A DNA stretch of 64,000 bases, from the NCBI RefSeq assembly GCF_949628265.1, contig NC_088787.1, forward strand, positions 33,778,844 through 33,842,843. The letters are read 5' to 3'. A program made the translations under genes and the position numbers. Source of the DNA: Cloeon dipterum (taxonomy: Eukaryota; Arthropoda; Insecta; Ephemeroptera; Baetidae). The notes beneath the pieces are model-generated. The model made no database searches. It was not told the DNA's origin and saw only the letters and a program-made list of their open reading frames with translations. This document shows positions 28,828 to 40,800 of the stretch, in pieces. Each line of letters starts with the position of its first letter. Position 1 is the stretch's first letter.

Positions 28828-31800
28828 CTCCCGCTCAAATTGCTCGTCTCCTGCTGTTTTCGCCTCTCTGGCCAAACAAGAGGTTCTCGTTTGTTAAACT
28901 CTCATGCGTCAAACTGGTGTGCTGTGCTGCGCGCTTTCGGGCCCGCTCCGTCACGAATAAGCAATAGTTCTTCGCTAAACTTGACGTTTTGATGAGGTCC
29001 CTTTATTGGATCCGCCGCCGAATTTCCTCCGCGCCATCCCTGGCTTTTGCCTCGCAGACCCGGCAATCAATTCGGATTAGATTTGCTTCTCGCAGCATTT
29101 ATTGTTTTGCGCAGCTCATTTTGTTTCCTGCAGCCTACACTCTTTCGTAATAATTTTAAAACTGCCCTTCCATGCGAACTGCTTTTTTTATTTCTCATGA
29201 AAGGGTTTATATAATTTACATTCGATTTTTATTTATATATAAAGAAGTTTTCCTAGTTAAATTTATTTCAATTTAATCAGCACTTCAATTTCGGTGTAAT
29301 TAATTATTTCGAGGTTCAGTTGGAACTTGCTAGTATTGATCTGCTAAATCAACAATAAACATTTTGATGAAATTTTGGGAAGCGAGAGGAAAAAATTATC
29401 AGCAGCTTTAATTCCGATTGGATCGGTTTTCGAACAAAATTGCTACTTTCATCCGGAATTAAAACTGAATGAAGTCTGATTAACTCGGCACTTTTGACAG
29501 CCGTACAAAGGCCGAATGCACGCGGCCTCCATCCAGCGGAATGACTCTCTCAGCCAAATAACGCTAATTACAGAGAGAGAAAGCCAACGCAACAGTAGCA
29601 GCAGCAAGGATTCGGTTAATATTAATACTTTAATTATGGCGCCCGTTTCAAAATCCGTATACACACGCGCGCGCTGTCCCTTTGCTGCAGCTGCTGGACG
29701 CGGTTTGATGTGTATGAAATTCACTGCTTTTCAAAGCACGCGCGCGCACACACACACTTTTAATAATGAATCCGGGCTGCAGCTTTCCCTTTGATCTCGC
29801 CAATGACAATTAATCTTTTACTTTTGCGGCGCCGGTTGGCAGTTAATCTGATTAGCAAATGCGAAATGAAATAGGCGAATTTGTGCGGCTGTGACCTGGT
29901 GCTTTCCGTTGACGGAAAGCCGCACGCCCGCGCTTTATGTTTACAACCGCAGAGTTTATCATCAGAGAGGGAGTGAGGCTGCCTTTTGTTCCCAATTTTG
30001 CAGCCGGAGATGTACGAATGGAGCTATTCTAGCGCTTTACAGAGACGGACTTTCGTCTCGCCTTTCACGAAAATGCGTTTCACAGACAGCAATCATGAAA
30101 TTGGGACAGATTCTACAATATATTTCAGCCAAATCCATTTTGATAATATACATTGAAGTGTCCGCTCCTAAATTTAATTCTTCCAATCTACAATCTCGGG
30201 GTTTACGAAAATGTTAATTCCCATCAAATTGAAACGGTTCCAAAAAGGGACCCTTTTTTAATAAAATCAGCTTTGAAACTTAAAAAAACAATTATTTTGC
30301 AAGTAAAATCAACACTACAAACCCTTTTTTGGGAACTTAAAGGCATTACTTTAAATATTTTAAGAGAAAACCAAAACTTTCATTGATTAAATTATCATTT
30401 AAGGGATTTGAAATACGTTTATATAGGGTTGGAGATTTGGCACTCGATCCCCAAACCAGAGGAGGTCTACATAAATGGATTTTAGTATTTATTTTGTTAG
30501 AAGACGATTTTTTATAATCACACGATGTGCAAATACAAAATAAAATATTGTAACACTTCACTTTGTAATTTCCTCTTTTTCATTATTTTCATTATTTAAC
30601 AAGAAAACTCTTTTGTCATTTTCAGGGTCGTAGCGGGAAAGGGTCGATCTTCGTGTGGGCGTCTGGCAACGGCGGGCGGGACCACGACAACTGCAACTGC
30701 GACGGCTACACGAACTCGATCTGGACGTTGTCGATCAGCAGCGCGACGGAGAACGGCATGGTGCCGTGGTACTCTGAGGCGTGCAGCTCCACGCTGGCCA
30801 CGACGTACAGCAGCGGGCTGGCCAACGAGAGGCAGATCGTGACGACCGACCTGCACCACCAGTGCACCACCAGCCACACGGGCACGTCTGCCTCGGCGCC
30901 CCTCGCCGCCGGCATCTGTGCCCTCGCCCTCGAGGCGAACCGGCAGCTCACCTGGCGCGACATGCAGCACATCGTCGTCCGCACCGCCAGGTCCGAGAAC
31001 CTCCACTCTGCTGACTGGAGGACCAACGCTGTCGGCAGAAATGGTGAGTGTCTATCGCGTTTTCTACTTTTTGATCTAAATGTTTCGGTTGGCAATGAAT
31101 GAAATATTTTTAAGACCCTAAAACTTTAAAATATAATTTTATTGAGCACATTTTCAAAAAGTAAGGAATGAAATAGTTCAGATTGAATTGATCAAAAAGA
31201 AAATAATGTAACTCGCAAGCAATTAGCCATTGTAAAAAATGTTAAGTGTAATTTTCGCAATAATATGTCAACATCAACTCAAAAGTTATTATTTGTTTTT
31301 TAGCTAAAAGTTTCCTAATTTTGTCGGAAATTTCCTCGAATTTGTGGTTCAAAATGAAGTTCATTATCTGGTTTCAACGGTTTGTAAAAATTGAGATTGT
31401 CTTTTTTGGTGAAATTGGAGGCACTTGTTTTTAAAATCATCAAAGGTGTGCGTAGAATAAACGTTTTTCACGGCTTCTCTGCCAATATAAATTATTTAGA
31501 CATTTTCCTCCCGCTTTTAGTCATGTTTTTAAAAGCCTAAAATCGCATGAATTGTCGTTACCACAGCGACAGGAAGCTCGGGAATAAATTTAGTTAGGAT
31601 TTTATTGCTTAAATTTCGCATTTGATCCATTTTTATACAACCATTATTTCGTACCAAAAAATCGCTCTTTGACGGTAATTACATTAAAACTTCTTTTGCA
31701 AGCTAAATTTACTCCTTCCTTATTCACAACTTTCTCTCTGGGTGAACTACGCCATGAATTAATTTCTTCGCTGCGAAAATTTCGGCGGAGAGGAGCAAAA

Positions 31801-34800
31801 CTCGCCATATTTCGTTTGGTAATAACACAAATTTACATTCGCGAATTAAGCATCCTTGGGCGTGGTGTCTATCTAAATATTCCGGCGCGCAGACTTTTGC
31901 TGCTGCTGCTGCTGCTGCCGTGCGAAAACCGACTAATTAGGTTACACGGTGCTCGGGCGCAATTTTTGCATAAATTAATTTTTCTCAGCTGCTTGTGGCA
32001 CAACAACTTGTTTACTTGTAATCCTCATTAAATTGCAAAAAGTTGGCGGGCGCAACTTTGCATCGCAAATGACCAACTTATGCAAAGCGCGAACGTAAAA
32101 CGAAATCGCCCGCCGCGTGTTCTTGTCTCTCTTTTTCTCTCTCTCACTCTCCACAGCAGCAGCAGCAGCAGCAGGAGACAAAAGGCAATAAACGTATTTT
32201 TTCGCTGCTTTCAGTGAGCCACTCGTTCGGATATGGGTTAATGGATGCAGCGGCCATGGTGAAATTAGCGAGGAAGTGGGTGGCAGTTCCAGAGCAGCAG
32301 CGCTGCGAAATTATTGCCAAGAACGCCGAGAAGTAAGACAAAATCGCCTCACGTGCGCACGGGGAAGAAAGAAATAAACTAATTTCGTATTCCAGACTCA
32401 TCCCGGCCAAAAGTCAAGTCAACATCAAGCTCAGGGTCAGAGAGTGCCCGGGCGTCAATTTCCTCGAGCACGTCCAAGTAAGTACCTTTTCTCTTCATTT
32501 CCGGTAATTTTGATAGTGCAATTTAAAATAAAAAATAAAATTTGTATGTGCCGCTCTTTAGATATAGGTGATGAAATCTTTCACACCCAAAAACAATATG
32601 CCTGGAAAATAGATAGGAAAATTGGACATGAAATTTCACAAGATGTCCTTAAAATAAAAAAAAAACATTTTAGACGGTTTGATTATAGTTAAATCGACTT
32701 AAAATTGTATGATTTTTGCTTATTTGATTGGAAAATGACGGTTGGAAACTCAGAACAAAAATATATCAAGCGTCAACAATTTACAGCCCCAGATATAAGT
32801 GTTTGCGGAACGTAAAAAAAGGATCAGTTTACATTCTCGATGAAAGCCTTTTTCCTCGTGGAAATCAACAAATTTCTGCCCCTCATTGTCAGTTGCTGGA
32901 CGTGTTTGCTCTGGCTTATCCAGTGCAGCGGCAAAAGTTTCGGCGTTTAATCAATTCGCCGTGTCTGTTGGAACGCAAAGCGCTTTTGCCTCATTGAGAT
33001 TTGTTGTGTCTGCTCTCTCGCGAGGGAAACACGCGCACTCATGAAATATTCATGGATATATTTGGCCAGAACTCGTCTTGGTGGGCACAAACTGCCTCGC
33101 AGATGTGCTGCTTTTATTCTCGTGCGCGCGCGAGTTGAGAGAGCGTTCATGTTCATACAAAGGTCGCGTGGCGAGACCGACCCAGCGCGCTGCACGCCAT
33201 TTGAATAATATGAAAATTTAAACAAACGTCGACTTTTGCGCTGCTCACAAACTTTACGTCGTGGAATGATTTTATTTGCCCCATAATCTATTTGTTTGGC
33301 AACAACAACAATTTTATTTCTTCAACAGTCATCGCTCCGGAAAGCAGACTGTGCTTATTATTTCAACTACGTATAACTGCTGTGAAGAGCAATTCAAGAC
33401 AATTTTATTTCCTTGGTTGAAATTATTATTTTATTTTGCTCTTGTGATTTAAGATTTTTGTTGTTTAAAAAATCTATAACGGAGTGAATATCAAGAAACA
33501 TGAATTTGGGGAAAATAAACTTTTTGATCATATATATCTGATCAAATAAATATTTTTAGAAATGGTTGACCGGCAGTTTTACAATTTTAAGCATGAATTT
33601 TATTTTTCCTCAATTGAATTCAAGCATTGATTAAATTTTTTGACTCTAGAGAGCTTTAAAAATTTGTTAATCTTTTTAAACGTTTACTAATTTTCTTAAG
33701 ACACCTAAATCTAGTTATTTTCCGTTGTTTAATTAATTTTTCATTTTAAATGTCATAAAATATTTTCTGTGAAAGACTTATTTTGGCTTTTTGTTTAAAA
33801 TAAAGCTATTTGCCAACTTCAAAACTAGTAACTCAAAAAATTTTTCATCATTAATTTTTAATTTGCTCTGCTCTGAGCGTCAGTTGAAATAATTTAATAA
33901 TTAAAAATTTGTTTGCACCGTGGTAAATATTATATTTAGTTAGTGCTATTTAAAATAGCAGGTTTATCATATTAAAAATGACGCTATAAGTAACGCCATC
34001 TGATATGTTGAGGAATCGGAGAAACACATTTTAAAAAAATAAAGGGACGGGGAAAGTAATAATCTCAAACATTATTTAAAAATAATACAGGAATTAAATT
34101 TTCAATTATCTAAATTATTTAAATTTTCACGGAATAATTACCAAATAAATGGAAAGTGCAAATCTTAAGCCCCAATTTGGACTACTCATGCTTTAACGGC
34201 TTGTCAGCTTCTTTTGTAACATCCGACTCGTATTTTCTAGGCGAAGATCACGCTGACGGCGAGCAGGAGAGGCGACCTGCAGATCCACCTGACTTCGCCC
34301 GGCGGCACGCGCTCAACCCTGTTGGACAGGCGGCGACTGGACGTGTCGCGGGCGGGCTTCAACCGGTGGCCCTTCATGACTGTGCACAGCTGGGGTGAAA
34401 CGCCCGTCGGCATCTGGCAGCTGGAGATCCACAACGAGGGCCGCTACCTAGGTGCGTGTCAGGGCATAATAACCTTTGTCTTTCATCTCTCTCTATCTCT
34501 CCATGCTCTAACAATCGCCATTATTCGTGCGCGTGTGCTAACAGCACCCTCAGGCACCTCCGGGGCTAAGCTCGTGCAGTGTATTTATTTTGACTAACTC
34601 ACCCTCGTCAGTCATTTTTGGTGACGGGCCGCCTCGTTTTTGCTACTGGTTTTTGTGCTGGGGCGCAGTGAGAGCGCAGCAGTCTTGTTGTTTTAACACA
34701 ACACGTGCTTTGCTTCTCACTTTGTCAGGGCTTTGCAGCGAAATTCGAAGCTTTGTTCCGCAGAGTGACGACTGTTTGTTGCGAAAATGCCGAGCATTTC

Positions 34801-37800
34801 GAACAGGGTTTGCGCGACGCGCTCTCTCGCGTCTCTCGTGGCTTTTTCACTACAAAAACAGAGAGACACGGAAAAACCTCTTTAACTATGGATGAATTTT
34901 ATTTTGTTCGCATTATTCAAAATGAATTAAATATTGGTTTACTTAAATTAAACTTAAAAACAAAAGTAAAATTATAATGATCGAGAAAAAATATTTTGAG
35001 TTATCAAGAAATCAATTCTTACAAACCCTGAACTGTTAAAATTTTCGTTAGATCGATTTTTTTCACTCCTGCAAAAGCTCATTAAACTGATTGCCCAGGA
35101 CTCTTTCATACACTGTCAAGCCCTCCCAAATAACTCGCGGTTTTGAGCTGCCCCTGGTGCTGGTTTCATGAATTGCTCCTCTGTGGCATGTAGGCCGCGC
35201 CGTGCTGCGCGAGTGGTCACTGGTGCTCCACGGCACCACCGAGCCACCGGATGCGTCATCCAGAAAGAAAACTCCTCTCCCCACCCCTGTTTCCCCCTCC
35301 TCTCCCAGGGTCAGGGTGGGCCTGCCGCAAAAGCAGCCGCGCAAGAAGAACGGCAACAGCAACAACCCGTCCAAACAGGGTCGCAAGACGACCACCTTTT
35401 CGCCCTTCCCCTCCCTGCGTCCCAGGGTCACGGCCGCCCCTCGGGCGCCACCCAGCGGCAAACCTGGCCGCTTCCCCACGCGCCCGCCCTTCATCTCCAC
35501 CACGACCGCGACGCCCAGACGCCAGGAGATCATCTACCCTGAGCTGGGTGGGCTGCAGTTCTCACCGCAGGCGCCCAACCTGACCTTCAGCAGGTTGCTG
35601 CCCACCCTGAATAAGGGTTCTTATCCCTTCTCCTCGCTGACGCGGCCCAAGGAAAGCAGACAGGGGCCCAAAGAGAGCCGGCAGGGGCCCAAGGAGAGCA
35701 GGCAAGGCCCGAAGATCCGGCCCCCTGAGAACATGTACGCCCTGCGTGCTGGCGCCAGTCTGCCCACAAAGGGGCTCGACCTGAGAGAAGATCCCCAACA
35801 AAAAAACTCGCCCGCCGCCGTTAAGAAGGGTATCTGCGTGGAATCTACATCTATCTCTCTCTCTCTCTGTGCATGGACCTTGCATTTCTTCTGCACGTCA
35901 ATTTTGTCCTGATCTCTTACCCCTCTCTCTCGATTTCATTTGTTTTGCACGTGTTCGCATGATTTTTCCTTTATTGATTACTCACTAATGCCTAATAATT
36001 TCAGCTTTGATAATGACTGAGTTTAAAATATGTTATTATTATGCAATTTTGATCACGGTTGGTTGCGCAGTTGTACATTTTTAGGTAGCATAGTGGATTT
36101 TAAGTTAAATGAGAAACATGATGATGTGTGAAATTCATCTGTGGTATGAGCACTTTAGATATCAAAGGTTCAATATTATTTTCTCTAAAACTAAAATGTA
36201 GTCTGAATTAATTTGTTGAATTGATGTCTGCATATCAAATTTAAAACAAAAGTTGTCGAGGCATATTGAACCATTGTATATTTGAAAATATGAATGATAT
36301 TGCTATTTGATTATCAAAATAAACGTAATTATTTCCAAATTATGTTCGTAGGTACAATTTAGACTACTTAATAATTATTAAAAAAATATGCCTTGATTTT
36401 TCAATTTCCATGCATGATCATTATAGACATAAAATCAAATCCTGAGCTGCGCACCCGCAACCTTCAATAAAAATTCCTTCCTACCCAAAATAACCACCCA
36501 TTTGCTCTTAATTTCACAGCAAACATGTCCGCGTGGGAGCTGGTCCTGCACGGCACGGAGGTGGAGGTGTCCCCGGACAGCAACGGCGGCCAGCTGGGCA
36601 CGCTGGACGAACTGGACGCGAAGGAGGTGAAGCCCGTGAGCAACAACCTGAAGAACCGTGAGACGCCCAGTTTGGGCAACTCGAGCCGCTTGCCGCCGGC
36701 GACGGTCAGGCCGAAGCAGATCATCATGGCGGACGTTGGGCCTGCCAAACTTTCACCCAACCTGACGAACAGTGCCGAAGGGTGCATTAAAAGTGAAGCC
36801 AACATGTGCTTAGGTTTGTTGACTCTCTTGCTTCTGCTCGCTTCCAGACGGCATTGATTGGTGGAATAACGAAACTGGGCTGCCTCTATTGTACTTGTAG
36901 GAGAAATCGTTAAATTATCACACGTCAGAGAATCACGCGGCATAATTAAAGTAAACACGCAGGACACAGATCGCAGACAAGCGCTTTTCCGTCTCGTTTG
37001 TGTACGTCTCTCGATTCGTTTGATTACCTCACTCACAGATATATGATATATGATGATACGTATATATGCTGTGCACGAAAATGATTGATTCGTTCTTAAG
37101 GAGCATCACTGCCATTACTGTAGCTGTCATTTATGATTTTTTCACTTTAGAAAGCGCCACATCATATTATCGCAATTTTTTTCAAAAGATGTACGGTAGA
37201 GGGGTATGGTTGGAATTGAATTGTTTGTTAATCTATTCCACTGTGGGCCTTTTTTCATATTGATTCCTAGCTTGATATATTTCAATCGACAAAAAGCCAC
37301 TGAAAATGGCCTATTTTCTGAATAATAATTTGTTAAGAAGCAAATGCAATTTGATTTGGCGTTGAATTTTAACTCAATTAAACTAGCGCTCATGGTTCCA
37401 GCAATATGATTTTCGGGGTCTGATTTTTTCCTCTATTTAAACTGATTCTATTCTGTGCAATTTCCGCGAGAAAATCATGCGAATGCTGAAAACACCAAAG
37501 AGCCTTAAAATATATACTTTAAATTTTCTCGCTGCGTTTCCTCATTCAGCTGCAATAATTTTCAATAATTTCTGCTCCATGTGGGTTGTGAGTCGTGCTT
37601 TGACTACATTATTATTACTGCTGATTATTTCCGGGTCAGATTTTGATTCATAATTGATTTCCACTCAAACACAAAGGTAACTTCCAGTATGTTCACGGCA
37701 CTTGAAACGCTGCAGCACCAGAAGTAGAGAATTGAATGCGACGTACGCGCAATAATTTTGATCAAACAATGAATGTGACGAAAGTTTTACAAAAGCACTT

Positions 37801-40800
37801 TGCGGATTCGATTGAAAACAGCAGGAAAGCTAAACCACTTTTGGGACCAATTAAAATCGTAGACCTGTGTATTCGCAATTGTTTGAAGAAGCATGTACAC
37901 ACTCGATTAAAGTGTCGTGCAGTTTTACTCTACGTGTAATGTGTGTTTGTAGGTGATGATTTCGAGCTGGTATTATATATTTTAATTTATAAACCGTCAT
38001 TCTCAAGGAGTTGAATTTGAATCATCACATTTTATGATTTAGATATTACGTATTTTATTAAAGTAGTGCAAATTACGTGTTATATTAGCGACTGTTAAGA
38101 GAAAAAACAACAACAAAAAAACAGCAAAGCGACAAAGGTACTCCTTGATTCATGAGCGATGAAGAAATGGTGCCGCATGAGCTGAAATCTCCTGTAATCT
38201 GTGATTTCATAGATTTGCTATGTATTATAAAAAAGCGAGATGTTGTTATTACTTATTAAAATATGAGAGACGAATAACACGAGATGCTCTGAGAAATTAT
38301 TATGTGTACTTACTCGACAACAGTTTGATAAAACGAGACATGTGGTAGAGCAGAGGAGCAAAAAGGCACAAAGTGATTCCGACTGATCAACAACTAAATA
38401 ATTAAATATAATAAATATATTGAGATGATTTAATAAACAAATAGTGCCAATTAAAAACAAAAAAAAAATCGCTACTTGTTCACGAAAAACTCGCTCCCGT
38501 GTGAAATTCCCATGCCAGTCTTACAAACGAAATGTGTGAGAGGGCAGCTGCGGGAGCGAAATTCGCTTTTCTCCGATAATTTCTTGCTGAATTTTAATTG
38601 AATGCACAAGTGGCATTAATTTTTGGAGTATACAAAAATTATTTACGTTCAGAAAGAAATAGCTCAAAAATATTGGTGGGGGGTTCCTCATTTATTGGTC
38701 AAATATTCCCTGTAAATTTCGCAGAAAAGCGGATTGAAAACTATAAAAATGTGTGCGTTGTACATAATAGGTGGATGCGGATATAAATTTTTGATATGAT
38801 GCTGCTGAAAGACAAATTGTGTGCGTGAATCAAGAATCGCGTTGTGTCACTGCGCGTCTTTCGGTGTGCATGATGAGAAAATCTCACAAACTTCTTGAAT
38901 TTTAAATGTTTTGAATGAGATAAGTGCCAATCTACGAAAACGTATTTAGAGTCTAGCGTCTTTAGATATAAAAGTCGAAGAAGAAATCGGTAGATGACGA
39001 AATTAGCATGTCCACGCGATAATACAAAAATGAGATGATATACATATATAAATTTTGCAACTCGAAGAACAGTATTACAATTATATTAATCGTTTTTCTG
39101 GACTGCGTGTGCGTGTGTGCTGGTGCGAGAAGACGACGGCATATTTTGACTAGTTGAATGTGCGCGGCGGCGTGTGTTACGAGAGCAGCAAGGTTCGTCT
39201 TTTAAATCGAACACACACTCGTCTACGCTAATTGTTTTGCGTGCGAAAATCCAAAAAGTATAAATATTGATAAATGCGGAGATGCGAAATAATAATTGAA
39301 GAAGCTGACATATCGAGGACTCAGAATGGCTAATTCAATAAAGTGGATAATGAGCAAGCTAACCTTGTGTGATTTTCTACATGTGTGTCCTTTTTTTGGG
39401 TTTATTTTTAATCTTCGTGTTTCGTCTGTCCGATTTACTTTTTATTTTTCTGGGTGCTGTTCTTCAATTGTGTCTCTGTGACTTTCAATTTTGCACTTTT
39501 TTCTTCCCAAACAAAAATAAAAATCAACGTCGAGAGCACATTCACACGACCTTTCAGCTAGTTTAGTTAAAAGAGCGGAAAACACAAGAAATGGCAGTTG
39601 CTCCTGCGTGAGAGACGGTGAAGGGCAAACTTGCTTCGCACGGGGGTCTTCCCACTAACGCTTCCAGAAGCCAACCGGGTGAGAGTCCAAATTTTCTTGT
39701 ATTGTTTTTTAGTCAGAAAACAACCCGTTTTTGCTTTTTGGCCGCACGTACATACATAAAATACAACACAATCGCATGCATATTTTTGGTCCCCCTTTTA
39801 CATTTAATCCGCTTACGGATTGTTGCCGGGTACCATGTTTTGTGCTTTGGGTTTCTGTGTTTTTTATCAAGTGTTTATAGCGCTCATTGATTTATGAAGA
39901 CCGGTAGAAATCAAAGGATAAATAAATAACTCTGCCCTATCCTAAAATTATTATACAAAGTGCTATAAAATATTTGATTTTAAAAAATGAACAATTAATA
40001 ACGAAAGTTAATACGGAAATATTTGACGACATTTGCATAGTGCAAAACTTGTGACAGTTTCATGTAGCAAAAATTAAACTGTCAATTTTCTCTTTAATTT
40101 ACATACATTTTTAAATTAAGTGAGACATAAACTATAGAGGCTATGAATTTTAGATTTTGTTTCCACAAAATTGACGACTAGTATAAGACTGATTTTTATT
40201 GCAAAATAGAAAACTTTAGACAGTATCTGAGGCGAATTAGAAGGTTTTATGACAAACCAATTTAGCATAACTTATATAAGTAGTTTAATTTTTTTTTTAA
40301 ATCTTACATTTTTGTTGAAATTGCGATAAAAGTAGAATATTCTTTGGGGAGCATTGCGCTGAATGCACGAACTAAAAACGTTTTCCAGGACTTATTTTGA
40401 TTATTTTTTATCTCTTCTAAACCTAAATTTATTTAATTGGCTTTTTCAAAATACTTTTTGCCAGCCATCGAAACGAACAAAGCATGAGTTTTCTAATCCA
40501 CCTGTTGGAAATCTGGAGTGACGATCGAATTATCTAAAAAGTTTGAAAGATTAGCAACATTTTGTTAGATTTTTACCCTCAAAGAATTAAAAACTCGTGA
40601 CATAAACTCCTAAAAATAACAATAAAACCCACATTCACACATGTGGAAAGAATTATTTGACTGGAAAACCAATCAAAAATGATTTTGTAATGAAAAAATC
40701 CCTAAAAAGAGGACATGAGCAAAATTTCCTGATGATTTATTAGCATTTATGGCCGATTTATATGGTTTTAAAACGCTTTCATAACGGTTTTTAAGGTGTA

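Noticed and set aside
30596..31095. Long minus-strand frames opposite the furin catalytic-Ser exon
   Set aside because: Antisense shadows of a highly GC-rich exon; the plus strand carries the unmistakable protease sequence.
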